A stretch of DNA of 12,437 bases from a bacterium. Lineage in GTDB: Bacteria > SZUA-182 > SZUA-191 > JAJRXT01. The notes below the pieces were generated by a model. It ran no database searches. It saw only the letters and a list, made by a program, of their open reading frames with translations, and was not told where the DNA came from. The stretch lies in assembly GCA_024277605.1 (NCBI GenBank), contig JAJRUU010000016.1, positions 1 to 12,437 of the forward strand, read 5' to 3'. Made by a program: the position numbers and the translations under genes. Below are positions 7,243 through 12,437 of this stretch, piece after piece (positions within the stretch are counted from its first letter, which is position 1; every line of letters begins with the position of its first letter).

Positions 7243-7950
7243 TTAATCACAAAAGGCAATTGCCCGGCAGGGAGAGCCGTCGGCATTTTCAATCAGTAAA
7301 GGAAAGCAGCACAGGGTGAAACTTAACGGCAGTTGATCCAGGCAAACCATTGACTCAACCAGCCATCTGTCTGGCTCGGCAAACCAGATGTGATGCACCT
7401 TATGCTCTCCCATGGCGTCCACGCTTAATGAATCGATCCCGATAACTTTAAGATTCTTAAAGTCGGCCAGCATTTCAGCTGCAGCAATATCCAGACGGGG
7501 ATAATCCCGGTCTACCCGGTTCTTAAGCAACACCCGGCCATAACCGGTATGAAGCACCACGCCTTCCACCCAGGCCAACCTCTCGGTATAGGTATCCAGG
7601 TCGGCAGCGGTAATCAGCTGGCGATATAACACCCCTTCCTTTTGGTTCGTGTTAGGGTCAGCTTCCTCCGGGGCTAAATCCAGCTTCAACGTCCGGCCTA
7701 CTACAAATTTATGTGGTGGAAACTCATCCAGACTCTGCCCATCGGCCAGCTGGTGAAACGGCGCATCGATATGGGTTCCATGGTGCGTGGACATATTCAG
7801 CTCCAGCATGTTCACGCTGTCATCAGGCATAGATGAACGCTGCGTTATATTAATCGGCGGATCACTAGGATAGACGGCCATATCATTATGCAGCTTAAGG
7901 CTTAAGTCTATTATGTTTGTATACTGGACTACCTTTTTTCTCTCGATCAT
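7243..7950 (-). CDS. Cyclase-family (KynB-like) metal-dependent hydrolase, candidate sugar-acid lactonase
   Basis: A 235-residue protein of the 'putative cyclase' family, which includes bacterial arylformamidase KynB and several ring-opening hydrolases. The family metal motif is plain: H56 then HGTHIDAPFH (H60, D62, H66). DLSLKLHNDMAVYP near the N-terminus is also typical. These enzymes use Zn or Mn to hydrolyse amides or esters. The start ATG overlaps the stop of the IlvD/EDD gene as ATGA (7947-7950), with GGAGG 10 bases upstream, so the two are probably translated in step. No tryptophan-degradation gene is nearby, so a formamidase role is unsupported. In a pentonate-degrading operon that lacks a recognisable lactonase, opening of a pentonolactone is a reasonable guess, but it is only a guess. 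The C-terminus has several Cys residues (MVCLD, TLCCFP, SPCRA). Confidence 0.85.
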   Translation of the reverse strand: MIERKKVVQYTNIIDLSLKLHNDMAVYPSDPPINITQRSSMPDDSVNMLELNMSTHHGTHIDAPFHQLADGQSLDEFPPHKFVVGRTLKLDLAPEEADPNTNQKEGVLYRQLITAADLDTYTERLAWVEGVVLHTGYGRVLLKNRVDRDYPRLDIAAAEMLADFKNLKVIGIDSLSVDAMGEHKVHHIWFAEPDRWLVESMVCLDQLPLSFTLCCFPLLIENADGSPCRAIAFCD

Positions 7951-9683
7951 TGTGACGGCGCCTCCATATATGCCCCTTTCATAGCCGATGTAGCTAAGCG
8001 GGTGTAGATGGACAGGACTCCCCGGGAATATTTGGGTGGGGGGGAATGCCAGCAGGTTTTTCGTTTTGCCAGCGCTTGTTGAATTTCTGAGTCATTAAGC
8101 CGGGTTCCGTTAATACCGACTATATCTAATCGCCGCTTTTGAACATCCAGCTCGATTAAATCTCCATCCTCTATTAACGCTAGCGGGCCTCCCGCAAAAG
8201 CCTCCGGGCTCACATGCCCGATAGCCGGGCCGGCGGCAGCGCCAGAGAAACGCCCGTCAGTAATCAGGACGGCTGCGTCAGCCAATTCAGGTTGGCAACA
8301 AATTGCCTGTGAAAGCAGATAAAGCTCCGGCATACCGGCAGCCCGTGGGCCTTCGTATCTGACAATCACGGCAGTATTTGGGGATATTGCCCCACCGGTT
8401 ACGGCGGCCAGGGCCTCCTCCTCGCTATCAAATACCCGGGCCTTACCGCAAAACTTCTGCATCTGGGGAGATAACGCCGAATGCTTGATCAATGCTCCCT
8501 CAGGGGCTAAGCTCCCTTTAAGTACCGCCAGCGAGCCTGCTTTCGAGATGGGCTTTTTTGCTAAGTAAATTACCTGTTCCGGTTTAACTTTATAATTTTC
8601 TAAATAACCGCTATATCTATCAAAATAGCCCGCCTTTTTCCAATCATCCAGGTTTTGCCCCACTGTTTTTCCGGTAACGGTCAGTACCTTAAGATGCAGA
8701 TAGTCCCTTAGTTCCCACATTACCCGCGGCACCCCTCCCGCATACCACAGCCATTGGGCGGGATAAGCCCCGGAGGGCAAGATATTAGCCAGATACGGAA
8801 TTTTGCGGTGAATGGGATCAAAGCGGAGGGCATCAAGCCTCAGCCCCAATTCATGCGCCAGCGCCGGCAGATGCAAAGCCGCATTGCTGGAGCCGCCTAT
8901 TGCCGCATGCACCATAATAGCATTTTCTAAGGCTTCCTGGGTAAGGATATCTTTGGGGGTGATGCCCGTCTTAAATAGTTTAAGGATTTGTTTAGCCGCC
9001 TGGCGGGCTCCTCTTAATATATAATTTGAATTAGCCGGGGCAAGTGCGCTGCCGGGTAAAGCCAAGCCCAAAGCCTCAGTCAGTACCTGCATAGTGGAAG
9101 CGGTTCCCATAAACTGACACGCTCCGCAGGTTGGGGTGGCATCTTCAGAGGTCTGCTGAAATTCGGCAGCTGAAATGTGTTCTTTTTTCAGCTTAAAAAA
9201 GCAGCCCGGTATATCCCCTTGATATAAACCCGCAGGCCCCACCTCCATTGAGCCGCCGGGTAATAAAACAGCCGGAATGTTCAGCCTGGCGGCCGCCAGC
9301 AGATGAGCCGGGATCGACTTATCGCAGCTAGAGATGAGTAACAACGCATCCACCTGCTGACTTTGGGCCTGTATTTCTACTAATTGAGCCATTACCTCAC
9401 GAAAGGCAAGGCTGTAATTCATTCCCTCATGTCCCTGGGCAATCCCATCGCAAATATCGCTTACGGTAGTGCTTATAGGTCTGCCGCCGCCTTCAAAAAC
9501 ACCAATCCCGGCTTGAGCGGCCAGTTGATCAAGGTGGATACTTCCCGGATGAGCTTCACCGGCGGATGAATTAACTAATACTTGGGGTTTGGCTAAATCA
9601 TCGACCGACCAGCCCATCCCCAAACGCAGAGAATCCGCTTGTGCGCTTAACCCTCTGATACGCTGGCTCCTGGCTATTGGCAT
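7947..9683 (-). CDS. IlvD/EDD-family dehydratase, YjhG/YagF-like, probably pentonate (xylonate) dehydratase
   Basis: A 578-residue Fe-S dehydratase. Family marks include SDICDGIAQGHEGMNYSL (from residue 75), the cluster and metal site SSCDKSIP (C120, K122), PGGSMEVGP, TPTCGACQFMGTAST (C186, C189), GGSSNAALHLPA and ITDGRFSG near the C-terminus. The HPGS around residue 46, DGIAQGHEGMNYS and the CGACQFMGTA match the E. coli YjhG/YagF xylonate dehydratases better than IlvD. At the first cluster-Cys position of IlvD (PCN) this protein has HPG, apparently a trait of that branch. It would convert a pentonate to 2-keto-3-deoxypentonate, the substrate of the FAH-family enzyme two genes downstream. ATG 9683 has GAGGAG eight bases upstream. 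It overlaps comF by 10 bases and the cyclase-family gene by four. Dihydroxyacid dehydratase (branched-chain synthesis) is the alternative, made unlikely by the neighbours. Confidence 0.88.
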   Translation of the reverse strand: MPIARSQRIRGLSAQADSLRLGMGWSVDDLAKPQVLVNSSAGEAHPGSIHLDQLAAQAGIGVFEGGGRPISTTVSDICDGIAQGHEGMNYSLAFREVMAQLVEIQAQSQQVDALLLISSCDKSIPAHLLAAARLNIPAVLLPGGSMEVGPAGLYQGDIPGCFFKLKKEHISAAEFQQTSEDATPTCGACQFMGTASTMQVLTEALGLALPGSALAPANSNYILRGARQAAKQILKLFKTGITPKDILTQEALENAIMVHAAIGGSSNAALHLPALAHELGLRLDALRFDPIHRKIPYLANILPSGAYPAQWLWYAGGVPRVMWELRDYLHLKVLTVTGKTVGQNLDDWKKAGYFDRYSGYLENYKVKPEQVIYLAKKPISKAGSLAVLKGSLAPEGALIKHSALSPQMQKFCGKARVFDSEEEALAAVTGGAISPNTAVIVRYEGPRAAGMPELYLLSQAICCQPELADAAVLITDGRFSGAAAGPAIGHVSPEAFAGGPLALIEDGDLIELDVQKRRLDIVGINGTRLNDSEIQQALAKRKTCWHSPPPKYSRGVLSIYTRLATSAMKGAYMEAPSQ

Positions 9684-10432
9684 GGTGGCAACTCCTCAGT
9701 CCGCGCCAGAGTGAGTACCTCCACCCGCTCAGCCCCGCTCCTAAGCAAGACCTTGGCGCACTCTCTGACGGTCGCCCCGGTGGTGTATACATCATCTATC
9801 AGCAAAACAGACTTTCGCTGAAGTTTATGGGGGTACTGTATCTCAAAGGCGCCTTTGAGATTTATCATCCTCTGCTTTTGCTTTAATTGAGCTTGCGCCT
9901 GTTGATAATAGCGGCGGCATAAATTATAAGTCATTACCGGCCGCTTATAATAGCGGGCAATGTATTTAGCCAAAAGCAACGCTTGATTGAACTCCCTCTC
10001 CCGTAATCGCTTAATATGCAGCGGAACCGGAAGAATATAGTCAAAAGCAGCCGGATTAAGCTCCTGCGGCATATGCTGTATCATCCAGGCGGCTAATTGA
10101 GACCCCAGGCTGCTTTTCCTGTGATACTTGAAAAGCTGTATAAGCTTCTTTAACGTCCCTTGGTATATCCCGGTTGATCTTGCTCTACTGAAATAAAGTT
10201 TAACCCCGGTTTTGCAATTTCCGCATTTATGTGAAGCAGTGCCCATAGTACTTTTAAACGATAAAAAAGGCTGGCCGCAATTAAAGCAGTAATCCCTGAT
10301 ACGTGGTAATTGTTCCCAGCATGCCGGACATACTTGAGATGGTCTTTGATGTGACAGTTGGCCGTCACATAACAAACAACGACCCGGAATTAGCAGATTC
10401 AGCCAGAAAGAGATAGAAGCAAAACCAGACAT
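9674..10432 (-). CDS. comF: ComF-family phosphoribosyltransferase-like protein
   Basis: A ComF-family protein of 252 residues from ATG 10432, close to the usual length. After a short helix (ISFWLNLLIPG) come paired cysteines of a zinc ribbon, CLLC and CPAC, with further pairs CFNC and CGNC. A type I phosphoribosyltransferase domain follows, with the PRPP loop VLLIDDVYTTGAT near the end. ComF in Bacillus and ComF/GntX in proteobacteria take part in DNA uptake during competence, probably in the cytoplasm with the ComFA helicase. No comFA is next to it here. A GTG at 10471 would add 13 residues, but that codon lies inside a short repeat (10464-10477), and the ATG gives the normal family N-terminus; neither has a strong ribosome site. 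Its last 10 bases overlap the dehydratase gene, so comF leads the sugar-acid operon. The identification is secure. The reason for the association is unknown. Confidence 0.88.
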   Translation of the reverse strand: MSGFASISFWLNLLIPGRCLLCDGQLSHQRPSQVCPACWEQLPRIRDYCFNCGQPFLSFKSTMGTASHKCGNCKTGVKLYFSRARSTGIYQGTLKKLIQLFKYHRKSSLGSQLAAWMIQHMPQELNPAAFDYILPVPLHIKRLREREFNQALLLAKYIARYYKRPVMTYNLCRRYYQQAQAQLKQKQRMINLKGAFEIQYPHKLQRKSVLLIDDVYTTGATVRECAKVLLRSGAERVEVLTLARTEELPPCQ

Positions 10433-10463
10433 TAGCAGCTTTTCTTTAACCCGAAAACTTTGG

Positions 10464-10477
10464 GCAGGCACAGCCTG
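10464..10477. repeat. 14-base copy of the intercistronic hairpin sequence
   Basis: GCAGGCACAGCCTG here is identical to 7209-7222. In this copy the following bases are TTTC instead of CCGG, so the stem is shortened to CAGGC-ACA-GCCTG. It covers the possible GTG start of comF at 10471. Confidence 0.6.
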
Positions 10478-10609
10478 TTTCTTTTAGGATGCTTGCAATT
10501 AGCGACAATTATTACTTGTTATTTTAACACAATATCTTCCACAAAGCCATTAAGATTAACGTTGGTCAAACACATCTTTTTTATAACAGCAATTGAGATA
10601 TTATAGCGT

Positions 10610-10638
10610 TTGCAATTACCAATGGAGTATTGTATAAA
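10610..10638 (+). promoter_or_regulatory. Candidate sigma-70-type promoter facing nadE
   Basis: TTGCAA (10610-10615) and TATAAA (10633-10638) are separated by exactly 17 bases, a good match to a housekeeping promoter. Transcription would start near 10645, about 250 bases before nadE and immediately upstream of repeat element B. The leader would therefore run through the whole element. Confidence 0.4.
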
Positions 10639-10654
10639 TTATCTAACCTTTAGT

Positions 10655-10843
10655 CAGTAGTGTCCGGTTAGATTTTTGCACCAGTGGCAAAATGCCTTTT
10701 AGTTCTCTCTCCCCTCTGGGGAGAGAGTTAGAGTGAGGGGATCCTCTCCCTCACGGGAGAGGAAAAACAAGGAATATTGTGTTAGAAACTTACCGCAATT
10801 ATTGACTTTTACCGTGTGCAAAAACTTGGAGCGGACAACGCTA
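10655..10843 (-). repeat. Repeat element B with paired TGTCCG ends, opposite orientation to element A
   Basis: The left end (from 10661) is TGTCCGGTTAGATTTTTGCA. The right end, on the minus strand from 10837, is TGTCCGCTCCAAGTTTTTGC plus one base, identical over 21 bases to the left end of element A at 1140-1160. The two end types therefore occur in reverse order relative to element A. The interior differs from element A and includes the hairpin cluster at 10705-10761. No transposase or clear target duplication is visible. Confidence 0.6.
10705..10761. repeat. CTCTCCCC / GGGGAGAG hairpin cluster inside element B
   Basis: CTCTCTCCCC-TCT-GGGGAGAGAG (10705-10727) is a perfect ten-base-pair hairpin. 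It is followed by two alternative overlapping stems, GTGAGGG (10733-10739) with CCCTCAC (10748-10754), and CTCTCCC (10744-10750) with GGGAGAG (10755-10761). The composition resembles widespread bacterial extragenic palindromes of the 'gggtgagggg' type. In the nadE leader it could pause or protect the transcript. Confidence 0.65.
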
Positions 10844-10893
10844 ACCCTCAGTATAGTTATGGATTTACCTTATATTTTAAAGGATAGGATGAA

Positions 10894-12437
10894 ATGGACG
10901 GCTTGCGAATAGGACTGGCTCAGATTAATTGTACCGTTGGAAACCTGGAGGGCAACCTGGCTAAAATCGAACGCTGTGTGGAGCAAACGGCGACAAAGCC
11001 AGTGGACATTTTATGTTTTCCTGAGCTGGCCATTACCGGTTATCCTCCGGAGGATTTACTGTTTAGGCCACAATTTATTAAACAAAACCTGGATTGTATA
11101 GATTCTCTGGCTCGTTTCTCAAAACAGTGGGATCCGGTACTGGTGGTGGGATTTGTCGATCAACAGCAGCAGTCTGTTTATAATGCCGCCGCAGTTATTC
11201 ATCGGGGTGCAGTCGTCGGCATTTATCATAAAATCATACTGCCCAACTATGGGGTATTTGACGAAAAGCGCTATTTTAATCGGGGCAATCGCCTGCCGCT
11301 ATTTAACGTTCGCGGAACGTGCCTGGGGATTAATATTTGTGAAGATATCTGGTTCGAGGAGGGCCCCACCCAGCAACTGGTGCAAGACGGGGCTCAACTT
11401 ATTATTAACATCAGCGCTTCACCTTATCACATGGGTAAGTGGAAAGAACGCCAGCAAATACTGTCCCGGCGGGCCCGGGAAAATAACATTTGGATTGCCT
11501 ACAATAACCTGGTAGGCGGACAGGATGGATTGGTTTTTGACGGACATGGGATGATATTTGACCCTCAGGGTGAAATAATTGCCAGCGGACGGCAGTTTGA
11601 GGAAGACTTGATTCTCGCAGATATCGACCCAGCACTCATCAAACAGGATCACCGCTGGCCAATCGCAGACAATATCGTCATTCCTCCCCCAGGGAAACCC
11701 CTGCCCGAATCACCGTCGGCCAAGCATAACCCGGAGATTCTGTCTCCTGAAGCCGAGGTATACCAAGCGCTTAAACTGGGACTCAAGGATTATGTGACCA
11801 AGAATGGTTTTTCCCGGGTGGTAATCGGCTTAAGCGGTGGAATCGACTCGGCGCTCACCGCCATTATTGCCCACGATGCTCTAGAAAAAGGGAATGTAGA
11901 GCTAGTGTATATGCCCTCTGACTACTCTTCGGCAGCCAGCGGGCAGGATGCCCAACAACTGGCGTATAACATATCCGCCCGTTTTTCAATTATTCCCATT
12001 CAGGGCCTCCTGGAAAATTACCTTGAATCGCTCCAGGAATCATTCGCCGGATTGGCCCCGGATGTAACCGAAGAAAACTTACAAGCCCGCATCAGGGGCA
12101 ATCTGCTTATGGCGCTCTCCAATAAACACGGCTGGCTGGTATTGGCTACCGGAAACAAAAGCGAGATGGGGGTGGGTTATGCTACCCTCTATGGAGATAT
12201 GGTCGGCGGATTTGCGGTACTTAAGGACGTACCGAAACAACTTGTATACAGGCTGGCTAACTATAGAAACCAGCTGCAAGATAAAGAAATTATCCAGAAA
12301 GACATCCTGAAGAAAGGACCCAGCGCTGAATTACGGCATAACCAGCTAGATACCGACTCCCTGCCGCCCTATGACATACTGGACCCCATCGCCGAAGCCT
12401 ATGTGGAGCAGGACCTGGCCCCCAACCAGATACAAGA
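10894..12437 (+). CDS. nadE: Glutamine-dependent NAD+ synthetase, 3' end outside window
   Basis: The frame opens at ATG 10894 behind AGGATAGGATGA and is still open at the window edge, giving 514 residues of a usual 540-600. The N-terminal nitrilase-type glutaminase domain has its triad in FPELAITGYPPEDL (E44), YHKIILPNYGVFDE (K113) and INICEDIW (C149). The synthetase domain begins near residue 285 and has the PP-loop GLSGGIDSALT (SGGIDS at 314-319), then ATGNKSEMGVGYATLYGDM and GGFAVLKDVPK. The enzyme turns deamido-NAD, ATP and glutamine into NAD+ in the cytoplasm, the last step of NAD synthesis; ammonia made by the first domain travels to the second. It is divergent from comF with 420 bases or more between them, and its promoter is probably separated from it by repeat element B. 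No key residue is missing in the part seen. Confidence 0.95.
   Translation, partial: MDGLRIGLAQINCTVGNLEGNLAKIERCVEQTATKPVDILCFPELAITGYPPEDLLFRPQFIKQNLDCIDSLARFSKQWDPVLVVGFVDQQQQSVYNAAAVIHRGAVVGIYHKIILPNYGVFDEKRYFNRGNRLPLFNVRGTCLGINICEDIWFEEGPTQQLVQDGAQLIINISASPYHMGKWKERQQILSRRARENNIWIAYNNLVGGQDGLVFDGHGMIFDPQGEIIASGRQFEEDLILADIDPALIKQDHRWPIADNIVIPPPGKPLPESPSAKHNPEILSPEAEVYQALKLGLKDYVTKNGFSRVVIGLSGGIDSALTAIIAHDALEKGNVELVYMPSDYSSAASGQDAQQLAYNISARFSIIPIQGLLENYLESLQESFAGLAPDVTEENLQARIRGNLLMALSNKHGWLVLATGNKSEMGVGYATLYGDMVGGFAVLKDVPKQLVYRLANYRNQLQDKEIIQKDILKKGPSAELRHNQLDTDSLPPYDILDPIAEAYVEQDLAPNQIQ

Larger units (their letters stand above)
10472..10893. other. Divergent intergenic region between comF and nadE
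   Basis: No gene is seen in this stretch. Bases 10480-10650 are AT-rich and would hold the promoters of both divergent transcripts. A plus-strand promoter candidate lies at 10610-10638. On the minus strand, ATTATA at 10600-10605 reads TATAAT for comF, but I found no matching -35. From 10655 to 10843 the region is repeat element B. The final 50 bases carry the nadE ribosome site AGGATAGGATGA. Confidence 0.7.

Noticed and set aside
7243..7950. Kynurenine formamidase of tryptophan degradation
   Set aside because: The family fits, but no other kynurenine-pathway gene is present and the operon is sugar-acid catabolism.
10600..10605. Perfect minus-strand TATAAT as a comF promoter
   Set aside because: No acceptable -35 hexamer at 15-18 bases. 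In AT-rich DNA a lone -10 is weak evidence.
10655..10843. Riboswitch in the nadE leader
   Set aside because: The stems belong to a repeat element found elsewhere in the window, and no conserved NAD-sensing core (NadA motif) was recognised.
11153..11515. Plus-strand open frame of 120 codons
   Set aside because: It lies inside nadE in another frame, while the nadE frame shows a full set of catalytic motifs.

Overview
The window comes from a bacterial chromosome. The genes are tightly packed, most starts on the minus strand have clear Shine-Dalgarno sequences, and the housekeeping genes comF and nadE are bacterial in type. The sequence does not fix the phylum. The many short dispersed repeats and the paralog-rich sugar-acid chemistry would fit an uncultured anaerobe, but that is only an impression. 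No rRNA, tRNA, CRISPR array or complete insertion sequence was seen.

Layout. Positions 1-207 hold the end of a CBS-domain protein. Positions 238-1062 encode a small membrane-anchored protein with two BamE/SmpA-like units and no assigned function. Positions 1063-1451 are a repeat island: one element with paired ends encloses a second inverted-repeat element, which encloses a palindromic repeat. Positions 1452-4664 encode a helicase-less type ISP/IIG-like restriction-modification protein. A copy of the same palindromic repeat is translated in frame inside this gene. A 73-base convergent gap with three hairpins follows.

A minus-strand operon runs from about 10471 down to 4738, in the order comF, IlvD/EDD sugar-acid dehydratase, cyclase-family hydrolase, FAH-family 2-keto-3-deoxy-pentonate dehydratase, aldehyde dehydrogenase. 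The two dehydratases and the dehydrogenase match the lower half of a Weimberg-type pathway: pentonate to 2-keto-3-deoxypentonate to 2-oxoglutarate semialdehyde to 2-oxoglutarate. The cyclase-family protein is the unassigned member and a candidate lactonase. No sugar dehydrogenase, transporter or regulator is in view. comF overlaps the first dehydratase by 10 bases, so a competence-type gene leads a catabolic operon.

Positions 10472-10893 form the divergent intergenic region. It carries a plausible plus-strand promoter and a second element with the same paired ends as the first, in the opposite orientation. From 10894 to the window end runs nadE, glutamine-dependent NAD synthetase, cut off by the edge.

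The most unusual points are the repeat translated inside the restriction enzyme, the perfect 21-base inverted ends 9.7 kb apart that bracket the accessory genes, and the unassigned hydrolase in the Weimberg-type operon.
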